A stretch of DNA of 61,530 bases, taken from positions 1 through 61,530 of the forward strand of contig JAJFUN010000079.1 of NCBI GenBank assembly GCA_021372375.1. The letters run 5' to 3'. Source of the DNA: Pelosinus sp. (GTDB lineage: Bacteria > Bacillota > Negativicutes > Propionisporales > Propionisporaceae). Below, in pieces: positions 8,595-17,439 of the stretch; positions within the stretch are counted from its first letter, which is position 1, and each line of letters opens with the position of its first letter. Made by a program: the position numbers and the translations under genes. The notes under the pieces were generated by a model that saw only the letters and a list, made by a program, of their open reading frames with translations, ran no database searches and was not told the DNA's origin.

Positions 8595-8655
8595 TATCAC
8601 CAACAAGGATTTTCTCTTCCAGTTCATTTATTTGCCGGAGTAACATTACAAATCA

Positions 8656-10515
8656 TCAGAACTTCGCACTTAACGAACAGGTAATAGCGCGACCAGGCAT
8701 CGGTAAGTTTTGCCAGTTAACATATTTTCTATTGAACAGGTTTTCCAGACCAACAGACATTTTATAATTTTGATTGAACTGGTACGACAATTTGATATTT
8801 GTTAGCAGATATGCAGCCAGTAAATTGCGGCTCGCCGCAGCTCCGACATTAGCGCCGGAAGTATAAATCGCATCACCGTCCCAAGTTGAACCGACATAAC
8901 TTTCGCTAAGATTAATTTTTAATGCGCCATTAGTATAGTTTATCCCGCCGCTGGCTTTGTGCCGGGAAGCATAAAAGCTTAAATCGCCGTCATCGAGATA
9001 CGTATAATTTGCATAGTAGTCAACATGCTCGTCAATCTTCCGCTCCAAGGTCAGCTCCACACCTTTAGGATGCATATTGACATTAGTGGCCGTAACATTG
9101 TTGCCTTTAATTATATTATTTTCGGTATCCATTTTATAGAAAACGATACTGCCTTTAGTCAAGGGATTAAACTGCTTATCGACACCGATTTCATAGCTCC
9201 ATTCTGTTGTCGGTTTCAGATTTGGATTTGTGTTCAGGTCACTGAGCGAAGGAGCCTTAAATGCTTTAGCTATATTTAGCTTTAACGTTGTATCTGCTGC
9301 CACATCATAGGCAAGACCAAACTTTGGACTAAATTGCCCGCCGTATGTCGAATTATGATCATACCGCCCCCCCATATTCAGGAGCAGTCTAGCCGTCAAA
9401 TGCCGATCATCCTGCAGGAACAAAGCATACGTGTTATAACCATAATTCTTGACATTCTTGGCCGTAATATCCTCCGTATCATTAGCCGCCGCTGATTGAT
9501 ATTCTGTTCCCCAGGTTAATGTATGCTGCTTAGCAAGTTTAAGATCTTGCTGCAGGGCAATCCCCTGCAATGTATTGTCCCAATTTGAATAGGTCTTGCC
9601 GCTTGTTAAGGTCGTTATCGGATTGGCATGATTGTAATATGCCCGCACACTGGTATCGACATTGTCATTCGTAAACTTCTTTTCTACATCAAAATAATAA
9701 GCCTCGGAGTTCGTAAAGTCGTAACCTAAGGGATATGTTTTTGTATTCAAGTTAAAGTTTGTCTGATTATAGGTATTGTAACCGCTCCGGAAGATCCAAT
9801 CACTGTCTGTATCAAACCGCGCCGTAAAGTTATGACCTTCATAATCTGAATGCGGTACATAACCGTCTGACTTGCCATAGTCGCCAGTAATAATATAGTT
9901 CGTATTACCTGATTTTCCCTCCTGCACAAAAGAGCTTTGCTGCGTACCAAACGAACCAACGCTTGTATCAAAATAAGTATGATCCTGGCCTGCTGATTTT
10001 TTCGTAATAATATTAATTGTCCCGCTTAAGCCGTTACCGCCATATAAAGCAGAAGAAGGCCCGCGCACAACTTCAATTCTTTCAATATTTTCAAGCGGTA
10101 TGGTATTCCAGTCAATCGCAGTGCCAAAACCCATATTGAGTGGTCTGCCATCCATCAGTACCTGCACTTTGGCTGATCCGCCGCCGCCATTTAATCCCCG
10201 CATGGAAATTGAGCCCGGAATGCCGAGTGAGCCCCGGCCATTGGTAGCTACACCAGGCACAGTGGATAACAATTCCGTTACTGTGGTTGCTGTGGAATTT
10301 TGAATCATCGCCGAAGTAATTACAGTGACACTAGCAGTGACTTCTTTTACTGGCTTTTTTGTTTTCGTTGCCGTTACGACAACCTGATCCAGCGTATAGT
10401 CAGCTGTATCACTTTCAGCGGCATAAACGCCGGATACACCGGAAAGTAAAACGCCGCAGCATACACAAGATAGGCATTTTTTTTGCCATTTGCGATTTTT
10501 GATTGTTTTCATCAT
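8656..10515 (-). CDS. TonB-dependent outer-membrane receptor
   Basis: A 619-residue gated outer-membrane channel driven by TonB. It has a signal peptide (about residues 1-33 ending VYAA), a TonB-box-like DQVVVTATK, a plug domain (VTVITSAMIQNS to VVRGPSSALYGGNGLSGTINI) and a long beta-barrel ending in a C-terminal phenylalanine, the classic signal for barrel insertion. It is direct evidence for an outer membrane. It is the last gene of the eight-gene operon, 15 bases after the methyltransferase gene, so its ligand should be what the FecBCD-like transporter carries: a metal chelate, siderophore, corrinoid or haem. Sequence alone does not tell which. Confidence 0.93.
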   Translation of the reverse strand: MMKTIKNRKWQKKCLSCVCCGVLLSGVSGVYAAESDTADYTLDQVVVTATKTKKPVKEVTASVTVITSAMIQNSTATTVTELLSTVPGVATNGRGSLGIPGSISMRGLNGGGGSAKVQVLMDGRPLNMGFGTAIDWNTIPLENIERIEVVRGPSSALYGGNGLSGTINIITKKSAGQDHTYFDTSVGSFGTQQSSFVQEGKSGNTNYIITGDYGKSDGYVPHSDYEGHNFTARFDTDSDWIFRSGYNTYNQTNFNLNTKTYPLGYDFTNSEAYYFDVEKKFTNDNVDTSVRAYYNHANPITTLTSGKTYSNWDNTLQGIALQQDLKLAKQHTLTWGTEYQSAAANDTEDITAKNVKNYGYNTYALFLQDDRHLTARLLLNMGGRYDHNSTYGGQFSPKFGLAYDVAADTTLKLNIAKAFKAPSLSDLNTNPNLKPTTEWSYEIGVDKQFNPLTKGSIVFYKMDTENNIIKGNNVTATNVNMHPKGVELTLERKIDEHVDYYANYTYLDDGDLSFYASRHKASGGINYTNGALKINLSESYVGSTWDGDAIYTSGANVGAAASRNLLAAYLLTNIKLSYQFNQNYKMSVGLENLFNRKYVNWQNLPMPGRAITCSLSAKF

Positions 10516-10530
10516 AAATCCCCCTCGTAA

Positions 10531-11508
10531 TTATTTACGCGCTATAATTGTTGCAGAAATACCAAGTTTACTAACCAGCTTACTATCATGAAATCTATAT
10601 TTAGTAAATAATTCCATCCACTTTTCCACCGTCAATAACTCTCTCCCGCCGCGAACCTGCCACAAGAGATTGGTAAAACTATTTTCAAGATTATCTTCTG
10701 CTTCAGCAACGCGGCACTTGACAATAAGCTGCCCCCCTTCCTTCAGCGCCCTGTATGCCTTTGCTAAAACAATATCTCGCTTGGTACTATGTAGAATATT
10801 GGCACATAAAACAGCATCATACCCTGTGCCGATATCATCCAGCAGAAAATTACCTGCCAGTAACCCCACTTGACTTTCTACTTTAAACTGCTGAATAAAC
10901 CTTTTAGCAAGCAGCGTCACTTGCGGCAAATCAAATAAGGTTACCGAAAGCTCCGGATATTTTTCAGCAAAAGCAATGCTGTAAAAACCATGACCGCCCC
11001 CTAAATCAAGAAGCCTAGCACTACCAGCCAAATCGCAGACTGCCACGGTATTTTGGATAGACCCCATTAGGCCAAACACACCGATTTGCCGCAGCCTCTC
11101 CTGATTCCAATCGGGTTCCGAAGACATTTCGCCCGCTTCATTATGCAGTCTTTTAAGTAACTGCGCGGCAAATTGGTCACTCGGCTGAACCCGGAATTCA
11201 TGACCTAGGTATAAATCGCTTTCCGGCACCAAATAGACATCGGCCAGTGGAGTATTTCGAAAGCTTTGCTGTACTACGGCTAAACAGCCCATCTCTACAA
11301 GTGCTTTCAGTAAATAATAAGTGACTGTAGCGTTAACCCCTAAATCATTCGCCAATCCTTCGGCGGTTCGCGCTGCTTTAAGCTTTGTGAAAATGTCTAA
11401 TTTGACTGCCACACTGAGCGCCTCCTGGAGGCAGCGCTGCCTGGACAACTCAGAGAGCGGCGAAGGATCAATTTCAAGTGGAAGATACAGCGGACGCAGT
11501 GTATTCAT
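10531..11508 (-). CDS. SAM-dependent methyltransferase (O-methyltransferase fold with winged-helix dimerisation domain)
   Basis: The first ~90 residues form a winged-helix dimerisation domain (LDIFTKL..., TVTYYLLKALVEMGCL) as in hydroxyneurosporene/acetylserotonin O-methyltransferases. The SAM-binding Rossmann part has motif I LLDLGGGHGFYS at about residue 165, the acidic end of strand 2 VTLFDLP, and DAVLCANILHS. The gene is inside the metal-uptake operon, between a DUF364 gene and the TonB receptor gene, so its substrate may be the imported chelate or a ligand derived from it. That link is inference from position only. Confidence 0.82.
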   Translation of the reverse strand: MNTLRPLYLPLEIDPSPLSELSRQRCLQEALSVAVKLDIFTKLKAARTAEGLANDLGVNATVTYYLLKALVEMGCLAVVQQSFRNTPLADVYLVPESDLYLGHEFRVQPSDQFAAQLLKRLHNEAGEMSSEPDWNQERLRQIGVFGLMGSIQNTVAVCDLAGSARLLDLGGGHGFYSIAFAEKYPELSVTLFDLPQVTLLAKRFIQQFKVESQVGLLAGNFLLDDIGTGYDAVLCANILHSTKRDIVLAKAYRALKEGGQLIVKCRVAEAEDNLENSFTNLLWQVRGGRELLTVEKWMELFTKYRFHDSKLVSKLGISATIIARK

Positions 11509-11513
11509 CGGTT

Positions 11514-12275
11514 TTACACCCCCTTTGTCAGATGGACCTTTTGCCCTGTTGTATATATTCTCACTTTTTCTATGCCCCCAACAATTCTTGCTGCTCGCAG
11601 ATTATCCTTAATGATAAATCCGGAAAGGTCCCCAATGCCAAAATCAAAAAGCAATGGCGCTAGCGTCGTGCCCGGCCCGACAACCGTTACTTTTTGGGCT
11701 TCTTTTGATAATTCCAGCAGCCGGGGCAAGGTTTTATCCACAAGCGAAGTACAAGTTAAAAATACATAGTCACTTTCCGGCAGCAAGTATTCAGCAGCCA
11801 TAATCGGATAATCTCCCTCTTCTGGTTCCCACTCAATAATAGAAAGATCACACACAGGGGCAAAAAATTTCTCAAGATAGGGAAAATGTCCAACAACAGC
11901 TACTTTCTTGCTCTTAATTTCATTCTGCGACATAATAAACGGATCATAGTTTCTATCTTCCACTCGTTTGGCGTCAGAAAACTCCACACCGCTTTGTCTG
12001 GCAACCTGTGGGTTATTATAATAGGCGTTAATGGCTGCTGCCCCCATGGAAGCCTCCACCAAATTCCATGATTTTATGCACCTTGCCACCTCCCGTAAAG
12101 GCGCCCCCATAAGGTCTTTAGTGAATAGGGGCTTTCGGCTTGTATAAGGACGAAAAGCGGCAATACCAGCGCCATTTCCGCTGCGGACAAAAGAATTACA
12201 GCTGCCGCAAATAATTTCATCTACCATACATCCCTCCGGAATTCCCTCTATTAAAGCATCATACATTTTCCACAA
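11514..12275 (-). CDS. DUF364 (Rossmann-like, putative heavy-metal chelation) protein
   Basis: A 253-residue protein resembling the DUF364 family: N-terminal part with CGSCNSFVRSG and GNGAGIA, a middle linker, and a Rossmann-like C-terminal half with VAVVGHFPYLEK and VTVVGPGTTLAPLLFDFGI. The first structure of the family (from Desulfitobacterium) combined enolase-like and Rossmann-like folds and was proposed to act in heavy-metal chelation; no reaction is proven. The start is a TTG at 12273-12275, with GGAGGG six bases upstream. It is encoded between the GTPase and the methyltransferase in the operon, which supports a metal-handling role. Confidence 0.78.
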   Translation of the reverse strand: MWKMYDALIEGIPEGCMVDEIICGSCNSFVRSGNGAGIAAFRPYTSRKPLFTKDLMGAPLREVARCIKSWNLVEASMGAAAINAYYNNPQVARQSGVEFSDAKRVEDRNYDPFIMSQNEIKSKKVAVVGHFPYLEKFFAPVCDLSIIEWEPEEGDYPIMAAEYLLPESDYVFLTCTSLVDKTLPRLLELSKEAQKVTVVGPGTTLAPLLFDFGIGDLSGFIIKDNLRAARIVGGIEKVRIYTTGQKVHLTKGV

Positions 12276-12313
12276 GTGTATCCCTCCAGTTCATCAATCA
12301 GCGTTTTCATCCC

Positions 12314-13000
12314 TTACGACAAATCTATCTTACGCACACTGCCCATCTGATACTCCACCCCAACCTGGGTCTGCCCCAAACAATAGGAACAAACGGCAGC
12401 TGGCATGGAAAACCGCAGATTATAACCACTTAACGTCTCAATAGCCTGGGCAGTTTTCAATAAACTGCTTACTTCTTCAGCGCCCTGTCCGGTAATACCA
12501 TTAATATACACAATAACGGCTCCCGGATTAGTCTGCTTGACACGAAAAGCAAATACCTCCCGTTCGGCCTGAGAAACAATATCCCCCTTTGTAACAATTA
12601 CCACATCGGCTAATTTAAGCATTGGCCCAATCTTTCGCGGTGAATTCACGCCGCTCAGATTATCAATAACACAAACTGCCATCACGCCGCGCATATAGGG
12701 GGAACAGCGGTTACATAACCCGGCGCTTTCGCTGATGAGCATATCGAGCTGCTCACTCGCTGCCCAGGCAATACAATCTTCAATATTAGTAACAAAAAAG
12801 TGGTCTGGACACAAATTCCCTGATATGCCAGTTTTAACCGGAACCTGATTTTTTTCATACAAATCTTTGTCCTGAGTTGACAAACAGTCAAATTTCACAA
12901 CACCCAGCTTCAGATTTTCCTTACGCAGCGCTTTAATAATACTTAAAATAACCGAAGTCTTGCCGGATGAAGGCGGCCCTGCCACAGTCACTAGCTTCAT
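12314..13000 (-). CDS. P-loop GTPase of the metallochaperone type (HypB/CobW/UreG-like)
   Basis: Walker A GPPSSGKTS at residues 8-16, a switch aspartate in GVVKFDCLS, an ESAGLCNRC segment after the second beta strand, and a VTKGD motif as the guanine-specificity loop (NKxD variant). Cysteine clusters LCNRC and the C-terminal CSYCLGQ (about residues 205-211) could bind a metal. It resembles GTPases that insert Ni, Co or Zn into proteins but matches none of the named ones clearly. Within the operon it lies between the soluble ABC-type ATPase and DUF364. A role in releasing or loading the imported metal is inferred. Confidence 0.75.
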   Translation of the reverse strand: MKLVTVAGPPSSGKTSVILSIIKALRKENLKLGVVKFDCLSTQDKDLYEKNQVPVKTGISGNLCPDHFFVTNIEDCIAWAASEQLDMLISESAGLCNRCSPYMRGVMAVCVIDNLSGVNSPRKIGPMLKLADVVIVTKGDIVSQAEREVFAFRVKQTNPGAVIVYINGITGQGAEEVSSLLKTAQAIETLSGYNLRFSMPAAVCSYCLGQTQVGVEYQMGSVRKIDLS

Positions 13001-13057
13001 GACACATCACATCTCCCTTTATGTTTAGTGCTGACTAATCAATTTCACTAACGTTTA

Positions 13058-14098
13058 TCAGCTGGCAACCCACTTTTTCCTGGTGGCCTTAGCAAAATAG
13101 TCTGGCAATTCGTCAATCGCTTCCCCGCTTCTAAGCAAATCGCGAATTGCTGACAAACGCCGATCCCATGCCGTCAGTACTGTCAAATTTTCATGTTCTG
13201 CCAGCGTTGTTGCTAAAATCTTGTAGATGCCACCGTTTTTTATCACCAGTCGTTTATCACCAGATAAGGCTAAAATCGGATCATGTGTTGCCATCAAGAC
13301 AATTTTTTGCCGGTCGATGAGAAGATCCAGCGCCCGCTGACGATCAATCCCGGCATTTTCGATCTCATCAATTAACACAATCGGCGATGAACTAAGATAA
13401 GCGGTATCCGCAATCATCAAAGCCCTAGACTGTCCACCGCTTAGAGCGGTAACCGGAGTTTCCGGGGAAAAAGGCTCGCCAGCCAGTTCATTGGCTTTCG
13501 CAATAATTTTAGCAGTGATTTTGCTGGCATCTTCAAGCATTCGGCTCTCCGCATGCATGGTCACAAACTCTGTAACCGTCAAATCCATAATAAAGTTCAT
13601 GTTTTGCGACAACTGCGCCACTAATTTATGTTCAACGGCAAAGCGCATGTTTACAGCCGGAACTTTGCCATTAATGAGGATTTGGCGCTGAGTCGGAGTA
13701 TCCTTCTGCGCCAGCCACTCAATATCCGCCAGTAACCGGCTTTTCCCCGAGCCAGTCGGACCTACAATACAAATAATCTCACCAGGACACATCATCAATT
13801 TAATGTTTTCTGGCTGCCCTTTCTTATTTTTTCCGCCGACAATAGTAATACTTTCGATTTTATCATCGTTTTTTTTGAACTGTTCCATCTGCATCATGAA
13901 GCTGACAAACTGCTCAATCAGTGCCGCTCTTTCTTGTCCGCTATCCACTAATTCCTCATCGGTGAGTCCTAAGAAATATTCCCGCAGTGTGCTTTCGCGA
14001 TAACTAGTAACATCGGGCAAAAGTGTAAAAAAATCAGCCGCATATGGGTACTGCAAAAAAATAGTTTTAATCTTCTGCTCAGCGAATTTATCCCACAT
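13058..14098 (-). CDS. Soluble ABC-type ATPase with N-terminal extension
   Basis: About 110 residues of unassigned N-terminal sequence (YPYAADFFTLLPDV, TLREYFLGL) precede a complete ABC ATPase: Walker A VGPTGSGKSRLL, signature LSGGQSRALMIAD, Walker B PIVLIDEIENAG and H-loop MATHDPILAL. There is no membrane domain and no second permease gene nearby, so it may not be a transporter part; ABC ATPases without membrane partners often drive remodelling of proteins or complexes. I chose the ATG at 14096-14098 because GGGAGG lies just upstream; a longer frame starting at 14146 would overlap the preceding gene. Confidence 0.8.
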   Translation of the reverse strand: MWDKFAEQKIKTIFLQYPYAADFFTLLPDVTSYRESTLREYFLGLTDEELVDSGQERAALIEQFVSFMMQMEQFKKNDDKIESITIVGGKNKKGQPENIKLMMCPGEIICIVGPTGSGKSRLLADIEWLAQKDTPTQRQILINGKVPAVNMRFAVEHKLVAQLSQNMNFIMDLTVTEFVTMHAESRMLEDASKITAKIIAKANELAGEPFSPETPVTALSGGQSRALMIADTAYLSSSPIVLIDEIENAGIDRQRALDLLIDRQKIVLMATHDPILALSGDKRLVIKNGGIYKILATTLAEHENLTVLTAWDRRLSAIRDLLRSGEAIDELPDYFAKATRKKWVAS

Positions 14099-14142
14099 AA
14101 TAATCCTCCCTTTCTCTATGGTAAATAGTAAGCTCCCCCATC

Positions 14143-14940
14143 TCAATGATTGCTGCCCGCTACATACCGGGGCACAATTACCGGCATCCCCTGACTTGTA
14201 GTATCGATATTAATATTGTCGCCGAATACAGCCTGCAGATTGGCATTATTCAGTGTAACTGCTGTTAAACCACTTGCTGCAACTCTGCCTTGTTTCAAAA
14301 TAAGTACATCATCTGAATAACTAAGCGCCAGATTGGGGTCATGCAGTGTCACCAAAACCGTAATCCCTCGCGCAGTTGCCATTTCCCGTATTACCCTCAT
14401 AACCTTATGCTGGTTGCAAAAATCCAGATGGGAACACGGTTCATCTAATAGCATAATGGAGGTATCCTGATAGAGCGCCCTGGCGACCATTACCATTTGC
14501 TGCTGTCCGCCGGAAAGCTGATTAAAGGCAGTCTCTGCAAAATGAGTTATGCCAAGTTCCTCACAAATCAGCTCTGCCTGCTGCCTATCTTTGCTGCTTG
14601 GTACTGCCCATAGCTTCATGCGGGAAACCCCGCCCATCAAAATCATCTCTATACAGGAAAAGCCAAAAAACATACGACTGCTTTGGGGCACAAAACTTAC
14701 TATTCTGGCAATCTGCCGCCTGCTCAAAGACACTGTATCTGTTCCTAATAAGGAAACCGCTCCGTGATATGGTTTGAGGATGGCGTTGATGCAGCGCATT
14801 AGTGTTGTTTTACCGGAACCGTTATGTCCAAGCAAAGCACATACCCTTCCTGTATTAAACCTGGCATTAATCCCCTGCAGGATTGGCAAATGATCATAAC
14901 CAGCTGTCAATTCATGAATTTCAACTGCCAAGTTCTCCAC
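14143..14940 (-). CDS. ABC importer ATPase, FecE/FhuC/BtuD family
   Basis: A 265-residue ATP-binding subunit of a type II importer: Walker A LLGHNGSGKTTLM, Q-loop FVPQSS, signature LSGGQQQMVMVARAL, Walker B IMLLDEPCSHLD and H-loop VTLHDPN. The start overlaps the 3' end of the FecCD permease gene by 20 bases, so the two are translationally coupled. It powers import of the metal complex delivered by the lipoprotein encoded two genes upstream. Confidence 0.93.
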   Translation of the reverse strand: MENLAVEIHELTAGYDHLPILQGINARFNTGRVCALLGHNGSGKTTLMRCINAILKPYHGAVSLLGTDTVSLSRRQIARIVSFVPQSSRMFFGFSCIEMILMGGVSRMKLWAVPSSKDRQQAELICEELGITHFAETAFNQLSGGQQQMVMVARALYQDTSIMLLDEPCSHLDFCNQHKVMRVIREMATARGITVLVTLHDPNLALSYSDDVLILKQGRVAASGLTAVTLNNANLQAVFGDNINIDTTSQGMPVIVPRYVAGSNH

Positions 14941-15940
14941 CCCCTTCTTTCTTCCACAAAATGAGATACCCTAAATAGGGAGCGCCTATTATGGCAGTAA
15001 GAACACTGATGGGAATTTCGGCTGATGAAATCGAACGCGCCAGCGTATCAACTGCCACCAAAAAGGTTCCTCCCAGCACAGCTGTTACGGGCAGCAGCTT
15101 TCGATGCTCTGTGCCGACAAAATGCCGGGCGATATGGGGGATAATTAACCCAAGCCATTTAATTGAACCTACGGAGGCAACACTGGCTGCAATCATTACA
15201 TTACTGACAACAATATAAAACACCCGCCAGCGAACAATATTGACCCCCAGTGAAAGTGCTGCCTCGTCTTCGAGGGTCATAATATCTAATTGCCAGGCAA
15301 AAATATAAAGCATAACACAGCCAATCAGCACAATAGGCACAGTCGTCTCCACCTTACTCCAGGAAGCGGTTTGAAAACTCCCCCACAGCCAAAATAAAAT
15401 CTGCGCCAGCTGGTCATAGGGATCAGCCCAGTATTCAAGTACCGATAAACCTGCTTCAAATAAGGCAGAAATCACAATTCCGGCGATAACTAAGACCGAA
15501 GCGGATTGTTCCCGGCAGCGCGAAGCTAAGAGATAGGTAGCTGTTACAGCAAGAATGCTAAACAAAAACGCAAAAGTTTGAATCCCCATGATCATATGCG
15601 TAAAAAACATAATGGCAACAGCTGCCCCAAACCCAGCCCCAAAGGTCGCACCCAAGGTTTCCGGCGCTGCCAAGGGATTGCGAAACAGTGCCTGAAAGAC
15701 CGCTCCCGCAATGGATATACCGCTGCCGACCGCAAAACTTAAAACAATGCGCGGCACCCGGATATTCCAAAATATCATCTGCATTTCCTTAGGTACCTGC
15801 GGCAAATCAGCTGCTATACCGCATGCGTGTAAAAAAAATACTCCTATATCCTTTAGTCCGATAGCATACCTGCCCGCAGAAAAAGCAAGAACCAACACAC
15901 CAAGACATACCATAAGTAAAATCAACCAGACTTTCTTCAT
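14921..15940 (-). CDS. ABC importer permease, FecCD/BtuC family
   Basis: A 339-residue inner-membrane permease with about ten helices and family motifs: RVPRIVLSFAVGSGISIAGAVFQ (first part), NPLAAPETLGATFGAGFGAA, LWLWGSFQ and GSIKWLGLIIPHIARHFVG near the C-terminus. The start is the ATG at 15938-15940, with a G-rich Shine-Dalgarno before it; an upstream TTG in frame sits inside that site. FecCD-type importers carry iron-siderophores, haem, cobalamin and, in the MolBCA system of Haemophilus, molybdate/tungstate. Confidence 0.94.
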   Translation of the reverse strand: MKKVWLILLMVCLGVLVLAFSAGRYAIGLKDIGVFFLHACGIAADLPQVPKEMQMIFWNIRVPRIVLSFAVGSGISIAGAVFQALFRNPLAAPETLGATFGAGFGAAVAIMFFTHMIMGIQTFAFLFSILAVTATYLLASRCREQSASVLVIAGIVISALFEAGLSVLEYWADPYDQLAQILFWLWGSFQTASWSKVETTVPIVLIGCVMLYIFAWQLDIMTLEDEAALSLGVNIVRWRVFYIVVSNVMIAASVASVGSIKWLGLIIPHIARHFVGTEHRKLLPVTAVLGGTFLVAVDTLARSISSAEIPISVLTAIIGAPYLGYLILWKKEGGGELGS

Positions 15941-15964
15941 GGAAATCCCCCCCAAATACCGTGT

Positions 15965-17017
15965 TTATAATCTGCCGCCAAGCGAAGTAAAGGAGTGTCC
16001 TAAATATTTGGTATAAAATTCATCAGCAATCTTCGTCATATCCACATCGCTGAATTTCTCAGGATACAATAATTGGGCTGTCCAAACAATTCCGAGCACA
16101 CAATGTGGAGCGGGAAAATCCCACCAGCCAACAGTAGAGGGAAAGGCATACACCTGTTTCTCTTGCACGGCCTTTATTGTCTTAAAATTCACATCGTGAT
16201 AGATGGCATTTTCATCATACATATCTAATGAAGACCCTAGTAAAATCACATCAGGATTCCAAGCTGCCACTTGTTCCGGCGATACCGCAGCCCAGCGCCC
16301 TGTGCTTATCTCTGCTGCTACATTGCGTCCCCCCGCCTTTTCTAAAATAGAAGTCTGGAGCATCTCCCCTGTAGCCGCAGTAAAAATACTCTTAGGTCCG
16401 GCAAACATTACCTTGGGCCTTTCTTCAACAGGTATATTCCCGACACGATCCTCAACTAATTTTAAAAGTTTTTCACAATCAGCAATATACTCTTTGCCTT
16501 GCTGCTCGCATCCAAGAACTTTGGCTGCTAATTTAACGGCCGCAAAACTATCTGCTATGGTCTCACCTCTTAACGCGATTACTTTCAGGCCCGCATTTTC
16601 AAGCTGCTGCAGCTCCGCTTTGTCAAAAGATGCATTCACAAATATCACCTCTGGCTGAAAACCAGCCAATTCCTCAACGTTAATTTTTTCATGCCCCTGG
16701 CGTACCTCCGGTTTTGCCGCAAATTTTTCATCTCTTTTCGCCATCGCCGCACCGAGCTTGCCAAAAAGAGACTGCTGTACCAGTGTATCCTGCGCGCCTA
16801 AGGCAAAGATAATATTTCCGGCAAAATGATCAAGCGCCGCAATTCTTTTCAAAGCGATTGGCACTTTGACTTGCCGTCCTAATTGATCTGTTACGGTAAA
16901 TTCCATAGTTTCACCAAACTGTGTATTTTCTTGTCTGGAAATGTTTTCTTTGCCGCAGGCAGCCATAAAAAGAATAAGAAACAGTAAAGTCATAGCTGTA
17001 ATTATTTGCTTATACAT
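15965..17017 (-). CDS. Substrate-binding lipoprotein of a metal-chelate ABC importer
   Basis: A 350-residue periplasmic binding protein of the FecB/BtuF (cluster A) type. The signal ends in a lipobox LFMAAC at about residues 15-20, so it is tethered to the membrane. The mature part starts with the typical VTDQLGRQVKVPIALKRIAAL segment, and contains GTDTL-like and PEVIFVN, AWNPDVILLGSS motifs. The ATG at 17015-17017 is chosen because GGAGGG lies six bases upstream; the ATG two codons earlier abuts that site. It is the first gene of the eight-gene operon. Confidence 0.93.
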   Translation of the reverse strand: MYKQIITAMTLLFLILFMAACGKENISRQENTQFGETMEFTVTDQLGRQVKVPIALKRIAALDHFAGNIIFALGAQDTLVQQSLFGKLGAAMAKRDEKFAAKPEVRQGHEKINVEELAGFQPEVIFVNASFDKAELQQLENAGLKVIALRGETIADSFAAVKLAAKVLGCEQQGKEYIADCEKLLKLVEDRVGNIPVEERPKVMFAGPKSIFTAATGEMLQTSILEKAGGRNVAAEISTGRWAAVSPEQVAAWNPDVILLGSSLDMYDENAIYHDVNFKTIKAVQEKQVYAFPSTVGWWDFPAPHCVLGIVWTAQLLYPEKFSDVDMTKIADEFYTKYLGHSFTSLGGRL

Positions 17018-17208
17018 CAACATCCCTCCGTATTAGCTAGCTTAATTTTTTTAACTCACTATAAAAAAGTAAAGTATCCACCAATAACCTAACCTAGTGG
17101 ATACTCCATTGTATACAACTATAATTTTTTATATTTCCAAAAAAAATCAACCATAATAGTCTTTAAACTACTTGGTTGATACGTCTTCGTATAACACTAT
17201 TTGCTTTT
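17018..17208 (-). promoter_or_regulatory. Structured 5' leader of the metal-uptake operon
   Basis: About 190 bases of leader separate the promoter from the first gene. On the minus strand it holds, in order, a small hairpin (ATACG AAGA CGTAT), a hairpin with ATCAACCA/TGGTTGAT arms (17146-17180) followed by a T8 run, and a hairpin with AGTATCCAC/GTGGATACT arms (17073-17105) followed by TTTACTTTTTT. Two terminator-like hairpins in series suggest attenuation. I recognise no known riboswitch class. Confidence 0.5.
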
Positions 17209-17214
17209 ATTAAA

Positions 17215-17243
17215 ATAGTAATATATAACCATATATAAGTCAA
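17215..17243 (-). promoter_or_regulatory. SigA-type promoter of the metal-uptake operon
   Basis: Minus strand TTGACT (17238-17243), 17-base spacer, TACTAT (17215-17220). Upstream of it (17265-17300) the plus strand has two copies of TAGTTTGnTTTA-like sequence, a possible operator. Transcription would start near 17208. Confidence 0.75.
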
Positions 17244-17329
17244 TATAACCGGCTAAACATTTTGTTTTAGTTTGGTTTAATTAGTTCTAGTTTGTTTATT
17301 ACCAGTATACTATTACTAGAAAATATAAA

Positions 17330-17373
17330 AATAGGTGTTTTAATCAGGCTTTATCCTAATTAAAACACCTATT
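17330..17373 (-). terminator. Terminator of rlmN
   Basis: A perfect 15-bp stem (AATAGGTGTTTTAAT with its complement) around a 14-base loop, followed on the minus strand by TTTATATTTTC. It lies 67 bases after the rlmN stop codon. Confidence 0.85.
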
Positions 17374-17439
17374 TATCTGCCCGCTCGCCTCTTAATCTTA
17401 TCACTTGCCGTAATTATGCCGATAGTGTGCTTCCTTTTT

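Noticed and set aside
16203-16658. Plus-strand frame opposite the substrate-binding lipoprotein gene
   Set aside because: Composition is low-complexity Ser/Ala, there is no ribosome site and it lies fully within the coding lipoprotein gene.
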